31,220 nucleotides of DNA, from assembly GCF_900541605.1 (NCBI RefSeq), contig NZ_UQKJ01000012.1, forward strand, positions 1 through 31,220, given 5' to 3'. A model generated the notes under the pieces. The model searched no databases, had not been told where the DNA came from, and saw only the letters and a program-made list of their open reading frames with translations. Positions within the stretch are counted from its first letter, which is position 1, and each line of letters opens with the position of its first letter. Shown here in pieces: positions 15,353-21,474 of the stretch. The position numbers and the translations under genes are program-made. Origin of the DNA: an uncultured Dialister sp. Lineage in GTDB: Bacteria; Bacillota; Negativicutes; Veillonellales; Dialisteraceae.

Positions 15353-15997
15353 TCAGCCGTTCTGCTCGGCTTTTTCCTTTTCCTCTTCCTTCACCCGGTC
15401 TGCATAGTGGAAAACCTGGGTCTTCATCTTAGATTCGATGCTGTCTTTTCCATAGGTCTTTCCATAATTCATGCTCGTCACATCGGTGAAGGCTTCCGGC
15501 GCCGTCCGCTCCACCAGCTTCTTTCCTTTTTTATCGTAGTAGGTCACATGGCTGGCCACGAAGCAGGAGTTTTCCCCGAAATCTACGAGAAACAGGGAAT
15601 AAGCCACATCATCCTCATCCAGCAGGCCGTCACTGCTGTCTGCCACCGCTTTCGCCCCGGCCTCGGTGAATTCATTTTTCACCGTAGCCAGTACATGGCG
15701 CTGCCCATTCCGGGTCTCATCCTTCAGCGTATCCTGGTCGAAATAGATATTCCCGCCGGAGCTCTTTGCCACGCCCACCCACTGCAGGTTTTCCAGGGCT
15801 CCCATGGCATTTTTGTACCGATTCGTCCGGCTGGAAGACTTAGTGGTCTTCGTGGTGCCTGTGGTCCTCTGGGAATGGAAAATCCCACTGGCCAGGACCC
15901 GGCCCAGAATCCCTACGCCGCTATAGGCCTCTGCCATACCGCCCAGGGGCACGCAGAAAGCCAGTGCCATCACCGCCGCCACCAGTTTTTTCTTCAT
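15353..15997 (-). CDS. Exported protein, surface-adhesin-E-like
   Basis: 214 residues with a signal peptide (MKKKLVAAVMALAFCVPLGGMAEA, likely cut after residue 24). A Ser/Thr/Lys-rich linker follows (TTGTTKTTKSSS), then a domain with WVGVAKSSGGNIYFDQDTL (about 73-91) and strands HVLATVKNEF and SLFLVDF. This W-V-x-V...Y-x-D-x-x-T pattern is shared with the exported protein at 14341-14820. The C-terminus is charged (KEEEKEKAEQ). Role and partner are unknown; a cell-surface or periplasmic place is expected. GAGG lies eight bases before the ATG. No terminator is seen directly downstream. Confidence 0.65.
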   Translation of the reverse strand: MKKKLVAAVMALAFCVPLGGMAEAYSGVGILGRVLASGIFHSQRTTGTTKTTKSSSRTNRYKNAMGALENLQWVGVAKSSGGNIYFDQDTLKDETRNGQRHVLATVKNEFTEAGAKAVADSSDGLLDEDDVAYSLFLVDFGENSCFVASHVTYYDKKGKKLVERTAPEAFTDVTSMNYGKTYGKDSIESKMKTQVFHYADRVKEEEKEKAEQNG

Positions 15998-16163
15998 ACA
16001 AATCGCCTCACAGTCCCAATGATTCTGTCCCCATTATACAACGAAAATACATACGAAAGGTAAGAAATTGAGCCGGTGGGTAGAGACATTCCGGCAGGAG
16101 CTTCCGACTGTCAGCTGCCAAAAGCCCTCACAAAAGTATTTCGAACCATAAGCACACATACGA

Positions 16164-16205
16164 AAAAGGGACCGGAAACAGGATTTCTGTTTACCGGTCC
16201 CTTTT
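16164..16205 (-). terminator. Strong hairpin, probably the hsp20 terminator
   Basis: AAAAGGGACCGG / CCGGTCCCTTTT extended by AAACA / TGTTT with one bulged A, then TTTTTC on the minus strand. It lies 170 bp beyond the hsp20 stop codon and could also work on the plus strand. Confidence 0.7.
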
Positions 16206-16236
16206 CTCAGGGAAGGAAAATTATGAATCTTTATGG

Positions 16237-16273
16237 GGAGCGGTCCATCTTCAGCAATGATGGACCGGGCTCC
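16237..16273. other. Unexplained stable hairpin in the hsp20 3' region
   Basis: GGAGC-GGTCCATC, a nine-base loop, and GATGGACC-GG-GCTCC form a 13-bp stem interrupted by a two-base bulge. There is no T tract on either strand, so it is not a standard terminator. It would lie in the 3' untranslated part of the hsp20 message. Confidence 0.6.
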
Positions 16274-16374
16274 TTTGGGAAATGATTGGTAAGGGGAGGG
16301 GGCGGCATCGGGGAATACCGCCCGAAAGAGAGAGTATTCAATCAAGGGACATTGTCCCACACAGCTTTTCAGTT

Positions 16375-16794
16375 TCAGCCGATTTCAATACGATGGCCCT
16401 GCTTCGGCAGGCTCATATCTTTCTTCGGCAGTTCAATCTTCAGCACCCCATCATTGAGGCTTGCGGAAATCTTGCTTTCCTCGATGTCCTTCACAGCGAA
16501 CTGACGCTGGAAGGTGGTGCTGGTCCGCTCTTTGCGGATGTAATTGTGTTCCTTGCCGTCTTCCGTTGTTTCTTTCTTCGCGGCAATGGAAAGCACGCCA
16601 TTTTCATAGGTCACATGGATTTCATCTTTTGCGAAACCCGGCATATCACAGGTCACTTCATAGTGATCCTTGCAGTCTTCGATATCGACTTTCGGAAGAG
16701 ATTTATATTCCGCATAGGACACCGGAGCGGCATCAAAGAAATCATCCAAAACGGTATCACCAAACAGTCCATCAAAAGGAATCAAACTACGCAT
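16375..16794 (-). CDS. Small heat-shock protein, Hsp20/alpha-crystallin family
   Basis: A 139-residue ATP-independent chaperone that holds unfolding proteins. A short N-terminal arm (FDGLFGDTVLDDFFD) is followed by the alpha-crystallin domain (about 33-128) with VTCDMPGFAKDEIHV, ENGVLSIAAKK, and the family-typical SASLNDGVLKIELPKK near 110-125. The C-terminal IEI motif (136-138) would dock between subunits in oligomers. GAGG precedes the ATG. The gene stands alone under a CIRCE operator, so HrcA should repress it. Confidence 0.95.
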   Translation of the reverse strand: MRSLIPFDGLFGDTVLDDFFDAAPVSYAEYKSLPKVDIEDCKDHYEVTCDMPGFAKDEIHVTYENGVLSIAAKKETTEDGKEHNYIRKERTSTTFQRQFAVKDIEESKISASLNDGVLKIELPKKDMSLPKQGHRIEIG

Positions 16795-16864
16795 ATATAA
16801 AACCTCTTTTCTTTATCTTCTTTTATTCATCAGGATTTTCTCTTTTGTCCTCCTGACAATTATC

Positions 16865-16892
16865 ATTATATCACTATTAGCACTCATGTCAA
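16865..16892 (-). promoter_or_regulatory. Promoter of hsp20
   Basis: -35 TTGACA (16887-16892) and -10 TATAAT (16865-16870), 16 bp apart. The -35 box lies inside the spacer of the CIRCE element, so HrcA binding would directly block RNA polymerase. Confidence 0.88.
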
Positions 16893-16903
16893 TAGAGTGC
16901 TAA
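16877..16903 (-). promoter_or_regulatory. CIRCE operator (HrcA binding site)
   Basis: TTAGCACTC-N9-GAGTGCTAA, a perfect match to the CIRCE consensus, which is palindromic. It overlaps the hsp20 promoter. hrcA itself is not in the window. Confidence 0.97.
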
Positions 16904-17142
16904 TAGATTTTCTGCTTTTATTTTCGGGTCGCGGCAAAGCCGCAGGATGGATTGACGGACAGGAGGGAAAAATCCTCTTACACACAGGTCCCGCCTCTGC
17001 GAGGCGGATCCATCCCCTGCCCTTTGGGCTGCCCCCTTCTCCAAGGGGGCACGCTTTTAACGTATAGAGCCATTTTGCATGTAATCCGTTCAGCAGCTCC
17101 CGCCCCAATGACCCTGCCCACAATCACACAAAACCGCCAAGC
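16904..17142. repeat. Intergenic region with small hairpins, no gene seen
   Basis: GCGGC-AAA-GCCGC (near 16930; the reverse of the hairpin at 6655), CCGCCTC-TGC-GAGGCGG (near 16990) and CCCCCTT...AAGGGGG (near 17030) follow each other. CCGCCTC...GAGGCGGATCCATC recurs at 19435-19457. These look like short dispersed palindromes. Confidence 0.5.
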
Positions 17143-17171
17143 AAAAAAGCAGCGCCCCAGGAGCGCTGCTT
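17143..17171 (-). terminator. Terminator of the gloA-tcdA-C39-like operon
   Basis: A 9-bp stem AAGCAGCGC / GCGCTGCTT with a seven-base loop and six T on the minus strand, 10 bp beyond the stop codon. Confidence 0.92.
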
Positions 17172-17180
17172 TCTTTATTC

Positions 17181-17807
17181 CTATGTTTCCGGATCGGAAT
17201 CCGTAATCCGCACGAAACCGCCGCCGAACTTTGTCCGCTTCAGCCAGTTTCCCAGATTAAATACATGGCTGGCCCCTTCGTCCCAGAGGGTGCAGTAAAT
17301 GCCATCTTCCCTTTCTTCTATCTTCACCAGGGGCATCCAGTGCCAGTGGTAGGGGATCGGCTCTCCGCCGCTGTGAAGGTTCAGGAATCCGATGGGGCAG
17401 TCCGCCTCCAGGCCTTCTTTGATGAAGGAGGCCACTTTGGGAAGCTTCGGCGCCAGCAGGCGGATGGAAGGAATGGGAAGAGCTTCCACCTTTCCTTTGA
17501 GCCCCTGTTCCTTCATGTAAGCATCGAGGCCCTCCTTCAGCCACCGGGTCTTATAGAGACCGTGCATCCGGGGTGTAGCGTACTTCCAGAGATCCATCAT
17601 CACAGAAAGGGCCTCTTCCCTGGTGGTCACCTTTTTTCCCCACTGCTTCCGCTCTATGTAGGCCGCCATCATGGCCCCTGCCGTAGGGCCGCAGCCCGCC
17701 AGCTTCTGCCATTTTTCCGGATACCATTCCTGGTTGTACCCGTGGACAGGCCTGCCGTTTTCCTCTATTGTAATCCAGTCCGGATGAAGGATTTCTGCCA
17801 TATCCAT
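17181..17807 (-). CDS. Predicted cysteine protease-like protein (C39-like fold)
   Basis: 208 residues with no signal peptide. The segment AGCGPTAGAMMAAY (37-50) resembles the nucleophile helix of papain-like/C39-like peptidases (Cys39), HWHWMPLVKIE (154-164) the catalytic His strand, and LWDEG (175-179) the Asp/Asn that follows. These three come in the right order, but the family is not certain and activity is unproven. It begins 13 bp after tcdA; AAGGA is four bases before the ATG at 17807 and ten before a second ATG at 17801, so either start is possible. As the last gene of the gloA-tcdA operon it is followed by a strong terminator. Confidence 0.6.
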   Translation of the reverse strand: MDMAEILHPDWITIEENGRPVHGYNQEWYPEKWQKLAGCGPTAGAMMAAYIERKQWGKKVTTREEALSVMMDLWKYATPRMHGLYKTRWLKEGLDAYMKEQGLKGKVEALPIPSIRLLAPKLPKVASFIKEGLEADCPIGFLNLHSGGEPIPYHWHWMPLVKIEEREDGIYCTLWDEGASHVFNLGNWLKRTKFGGGFVRITDSDPET

Positions 17808-17820
17808 GAATTCCTTTCTC

Positions 17821-18522
17821 TCAGGTAATATCAGCTTCCTTGAGGAGGCTGCGAATCACGTATCCCGCCATCATCATGCCCGATACCGGCGGTACGAAGG
17901 ACGTGGACCCCGGAGCATGGCCCTCGCCGATAGGCTTATGGGGAAGCTCCTTGGAATACACCACCGTCAGGTGGCGAACCCGCCGTTCCTTCAGTTCCTT
18001 TCTCATCTTCCTCGCCAGGTGGCACACCGAGGTCTTATTGATATCCGCAATCTGCAGCATCTCCGGCCGGAGACGGTTGCCGGTGCCCATGGAAGAAATT
18101 TCCGGAATCTTCAGCCGGTAGCAGATTTCAGCAATGGATACCTTCGCCGGCACATCATCGATGGCATCGATAATATAATCGGCATGGAGATTCGTGATAA
18201 AATCCTCATCCCCCGGCCGGTAATAGACAGCCATGGCCGTGGCATCGCAGGCCGGATTCACCCGGTGCGCCCGTTCCACCATGACCTCCGCCTTGTTTCT
18301 CCCGATGGTGGTACGGTCTGCCACCAGCTGCCGGTTCAGGTTGGAATCTTCCACCGCATCCTTATCGATGAAAACGAGATGACCCACGCCGGCCCGCACC
18401 AGTGCTTCCGCCGCATAGGAACCGACGCCGCCGATACCAAAGACCGCTACCCGCTTCGTGGAGAGGAAGTCCACTCCCTTTTCCCCGATAATCCGGGCAG
18501 TCCGTACAAAAATAGGATCCAT
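17821..18522 (-). CDS. tcdA: tRNA threonylcarbamoyladenosine dehydratase (TcdA/CsdL family)
   Basis: An E1-like ThiF/MoeB-fold enzyme that uses ATP to cyclise t6A37 of ANN-decoding tRNAs to ct6A. The 233 residues start with RTARIIGEKGVDFL, then the nucleotide loop VFGIGGVGSYAAEAL (27-41), DKDAVEDSNLNRQ (53-65), and end with the family-typical GSTSFVPPVSGMMMAG segment. It lacks a zinc-binding C-terminal domain, as TcdA proteins do. GGGAGG precedes the ATG, whose first base overlaps the gloA stop codon (TAATG), implying coupled translation. Confidence 0.92.
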   Translation of the reverse strand: MDPIFVRTARIIGEKGVDFLSTKRVAVFGIGGVGSYAAEALVRAGVGHLVFIDKDAVEDSNLNRQLVADRTTIGRNKAEVMVERAHRVNPACDATAMAVYYRPGDEDFITNLHADYIIDAIDDVPAKVSIAEICYRLKIPEISSMGTGNRLRPEMLQIADINKTSVCHLARKMRKELKERRVRHLTVVYSKELPHKPIGEGHAPGSTSFVPPVSGMMMAGYVIRSLLKEADIT

Positions 18523-18893
18523 TACTTGCCTCCCGGGATGATTTCAATCCAGTATCCGTCGGGGTCATTGATGAAATAAATGCCCATAGCCGGATTTTCA
18601 AAACAGATGCATCCCATTTTTTTATGCTTCTCATGGGCTGCTTCCATATCGTCCGTATCAAAGGCCAGATGGAATTCATTGTCCCCCAGGTTGTACGGTT
18701 CCTTCCGGTCCCGGAGCCAGGTCAGTTCCAGCCGGTGCTTCGTCTCCCCGTCCCCCAGATAGGCCAGAATAAAGGAGCCGTCCGGAGCTTTGTACTGTCC
18801 CACTACCTTGAGACCCAGAGCTTCTTCATAAAAGGCGATACTTTTCTTCAGATCAAGTACGTTGAAATTGTTGTGATTAAACGCAAATTTCAT
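18522..18893 (-). CDS. gloA: Lactoylglutathione lyase/glyoxalase I family protein
   Basis: 123 residues forming one vicinal-oxygen-chelate domain pair. The four metal ligands of glyoxalase I are all present: His7 (FNHNNFNVLDL), Glu56 (HRLELTWL), His75 (NEFHLAFDT) and Glu117 (DGYWIEIIPG). The enzyme isomerises the methylglyoxal-thiol hemithioacetal; in a Firmicute that may lack glutathione, the thiol cofactor is uncertain. AAGGAG selects the ATG at 18893; the longer frame upstream is non-coding. It is first in the operon, with a TATACT -10-like box near 18935. Confidence 0.9.
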   Translation of the reverse strand: MKFAFNHNNFNVLDLKKSIAFYEEALGLKVVGQYKAPDGSFILAYLGDGETKHRLELTWLRDRKEPYNLGDNEFHLAFDTDDMEAAHEKHKKMGCICFENPAMGIYFINDPDGYWIEIIPGGK

Positions 18894-19050
18894 GGTTTCT
18901 CTCCTTGTCAAACATAGAAATAACTGTATGTACCAGTATAGCATATGTATATATATAAATAAAGAAAAACTGGCAGCCAGTCCCATCGGCGAGGCTCCGG
19001 AAATTCTTCCGCAACGGAAGCTGTGATTCCCTATACTCCGGCAATACAGC

Positions 19051-19092
19051 AGAAAGCCCTGTCTCTCCGGGGGAGAAGAGACAGGGCTTTCT
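19051..19092. repeat. Hairpin element, copy 1 (CTCTCCGGGGG loop)
   Basis: A perfect 16-bp stem AGAAAGCCCTGTCTCT / AGAGACAGGGCTTTCT with loop CCGGGGGAGA, followed by CTATAT...AATCACTG. A second copy is at 21360-21398 with compensatory changes in the stem. It could terminate transcription in either direction. Confidence 0.8.
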
Positions 19093-19270
19093 ATATTCCG
19101 AATCACTGCCTGAAGTCGTGGTGAAACACGGGGTATAGGAGCAGAGGCAGTGGCTCAGGAGACAGAGTCCATGAAGGGAGTGATATTCCCTACAGGATGA
19201 GGCATACCCTCATCCCCAAAGGGATCTTCATTTCCTCTGTCATAAGGATAGCAGGCCCAAAAGGACTTTG

Positions 19271-19349
19271 CCATTTTTTGTGCAAAAGTGGTCGTTTTTG
19301 TGCAAAAGTGGTCACTTTTTGCAGACTTTAAAGCAGTAAAGAAAAATAG
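19271..19349. repeat. GTGCAAAAGTGGTC tandem repeat, left copy
   Basis: Two tandem units of TTTTTGTGCAAAAGTGGTC, followed by CTTTAAA and TAAAGAAAA. It matches 28890-28968 in the same orientation; the first 44 bases differ at one position. Such tandem end repeats resemble the terminal repeats of IS21-type elements, but no transposase is present, so the origin is uncertain. Confidence 0.85.
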
Positions 19350-19577
19350 ATTTGAGGTTCTTTAGCTCCGCCGAGGGATGGGTCCACGAGGCGGCCGACA
19401 GCCCAATATGATATACTCCTTTCGCCTGCAGATTCCGCCTCATCGAGGCGGATCCATCTACCGGCCTTTAGCGCCGGATGAATGCGGTACAGCCGCTGTG
19501 TCTCAAGTCTCTTAATTCAAACCTCAATTTTTTCATAATCCACCCACCGAATTAAGCTCTTGTCGCACCTCACATAA

Positions 19578-19607
19578 CAAAAGAAGCCCTCCTGGGAGAG
19601 CTTCTTT
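19578..19607 (-). terminator. Terminator of the SLH porin gene
   Basis: GAAGCTCTCC / GGAGGGCTTC type stem followed by TTCTTTTG on the minus strand, about 20 bp beyond the stop codon. Confidence 0.8.
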
Positions 19608-19625
19608 CATTTTCATGTCTGCATA

Positions 19626-20864
19626 TCAGAACTTATAGTTCAGGGATACGGTCCATGCATCGTCCAGGTCTTTGCTGTCTGCCTTCACATCGAAGTCGTA
19701 TTCGCCATGGAGGTATACGTTCTTCTGAAGAGCTACTTCGCCGGTGACGTTCCAGAACTTCACCTTTTCCACGCTTTCATCCTTCTTGAAGGACTTATTC
19801 ATAAAATCCCTTGCCTGGTTCGTGTAGAGACCCAGGTATGCGTTGTCGCCGACCTTATTGTAGGTGGCATCCAGTTTCCAGGTGCCCGGCTTCTTGTAGT
19901 TGATCTTGCCGTAGCCAAGGCCTGCGTTCCAGGAAGTATCTCCCTTGTCCGCATTGGATTTCCAGTATTCCCCTTCGATCCGGAAGTCCTGGATCGGGAT
20001 GACTGTATTAATGCCCCACATATCATCGAAGTGGTAAGCCTTCTTGAAATCATCGCCGGCGAAATTGATGTAAGCGGCTCCGACCTTGGCAAAGCTGCCG
20101 TTCCAGCCGGCCTTGGTAAAGAAGAAGTCATAGTTGTTATAGGTACGGTCTGCAAAGTTACCGCTCTTCAGGCGGCCGTAGCCGGCGGTGATGCCGAAGG
20201 CATCCTTGTCGTAGGAAATCTGGGCGCCATCATAGAAATCATCATAAATGAGGCCATTGCCGAAAATCACGTCCTGCCGGCCCAGGCGGATACCCACATC
20301 GCCGAAGGAGTGGTTCACATAGAGCCGATCCATGGTGGTCGTGCTGGTATCATCGCCTTTGAATCCCATGGTATTCACCAGACGGCCCTGGACGTAGGTG
20401 CTGTCATTCACCTGGCCATGGACGTTGATACGCATACGGCCATCCCAACCTTCATGGGAACCATTCTTTTCGTAGGAATTGTTGATGTACCGCATACGGG
20501 CATCGCCGGACCAGGAGATGTTGCCTACCTTCTTTTCCAGGTTGGAAACCCGGACACCGAGATTGGACAGTTCATCTGCATATTCACCGGCCAGCTTGTC
20601 GAGGGTGGCTTTCTGTTCCGCATTCAGCTGGTCTTCCTTAGCCATGAGACGGGCAATGATCTGGGCCAGTTCGTAACGGGTCATGTTCCGTTCGCCTTTG
20701 AAGGTGCCATCCGGGTAGCCTTCGACCACGCCCTGGTCAGAGAGGTCGGACACAGCCTGGTAAGCCCAGTCGTCCGGAGTTACATCGGAAAAGGGATTTG
20801 CAGCGTAAGCGGATACGCCAGCGGTGAGTGCTGCCATGGCAGCGATTGCGAGGATCTTTTTCAT
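19626..20864 (-). CDS. SLH-domain porin of the outer membrane (OmpM-like)
   Basis: 412 residues. A signal peptide ends at AYA (22) and is followed by an SLH domain (24-72: FSDVTPDDWAYQAVSDLS, GYPDGTFKGERNMTRYELAQ). Then come a short coiled coil (76-113) and a beta-barrel of alternating Gly/aromatic strands that ends in LNYKF with C-terminal Phe, the usual outer-membrane-protein ending. In Negativicutes such OmpM proteins form pores and tether the outer membrane to the cell wall through the SLH domain. AAGGAG precedes the ATG. Its upstream region is long (about 200 bp of GC-rich DNA) and no confident promoter could be chosen. It lies immediately downstream of the giant autotransporter, which carries a very similar SLH domain. 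Confidence 0.93.
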   Translation of the reverse strand: MKKILAIAAMAALTAGVSAYAANPFSDVTPDDWAYQAVSDLSDQGVVEGYPDGTFKGERNMTRYELAQIIARLMAKEDQLNAEQKATLDKLAGEYADELSNLGVRVSNLEKKVGNISWSGDARMRYINNSYEKNGSHEGWDGRMRINVHGQVNDSTYVQGRLVNTMGFKGDDTSTTTMDRLYVNHSFGDVGIRLGRQDVIFGNGLIYDDFYDGAQISYDKDAFGITAGYGRLKSGNFADRTYNNYDFFFTKAGWNGSFAKVGAAYINFAGDDFKKAYHFDDMWGINTVIPIQDFRIEGEYWKSNADKGDTSWNAGLGYGKINYKKPGTWKLDATYNKVGDNAYLGLYTNQARDFMNKSFKKDESVEKVKFWNVTGEVALQKNVYLHGEYDFDVKADSKDLDDAWTVSLNYKF

Positions 20865-21474
20865 GTTCCTGCTCCTTAAGAGAAATATAGGGGATCAATG
20901 GATTGCCCATAATTTCCGGAGCCTGCATTCCGCCTGCAAGAGTGACCGTGTTTCCTCTGCCGCCGTCCGCCTTCCCCGAGGCCCGGGCCTTGACCTGAGT
21001 CCAAGGTATCATAGCCAGGTACACGAATCAACAGTTCGGCGAGTAAATGTTCTGTCATATTTATCAGATTTATTGGGTTCTATCGTCAAAGAACTGTCAG
21101 TTTTTAATCCAATCCTTACAGATTCATCCATTCACCTTCTCTTACCGGGAAAACCGCTTTTTTACAATTGACTTCTTTTTAAGAAAGCCCATACAAAAAA
21201 GTTCACTTTTCAACTTCCTATAGAAATATTCAATAACAATCAGGAAAGTAAAATTCGTTTGCATGCACGCCTTTCCATGGCCATCGGCCTATTCAAGACC
21301 GCACCCCAAGTACGCAGGGCTTCGCCGCTATTCCCCCTTTCCCCTTCCTTTCCCCATATGAAAACCCCGTCTCTCCGGGGGGAAGAGACGGGGTTTTCTA
21401 TATCCTCAAATCACTGATCTTTGTTAAGGTAAATCATCCGGCTTTGGAGGGACAAAGGCCAGTGATGGTTGAGG
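20865..21474. other. 600-bp intergenic region between autotransporter and porin
   Basis: No gene seen. It must contain the porin promoter; TTGACG near 21084 followed by AT-rich sequence is a weak candidate. The hairpin at 21360-21398 lies near the autotransporter stop codon. Confidence 0.5.
21360..21398 (-). terminator. Hairpin element, copy 2; likely terminator of the autotransporter gene
   Basis: A perfect 15-bp stem GAAAACCCCGTCTCT / AGAGACGGGGTTTTC with a nine-base loop, 77 bp beyond the stop codon of the autotransporter. It shares loop, lower stem and 3' flank with 19051-19092. Confidence 0.75.

Larger units (their letters stand above)
18894..19577. other. 680-bp intergenic region with hairpin and repeats
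   Basis: No gene seen. It holds the gloA upstream region, a 16-bp hairpin (19051-19092), the first GTGCAAAAGTGGTC repeat (19271-19349) and a short palindrome CCGCCTC-ATC-GAGGCGG (19435-19451) followed by CCGGC...GCCGG. Confidence 0.55.
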
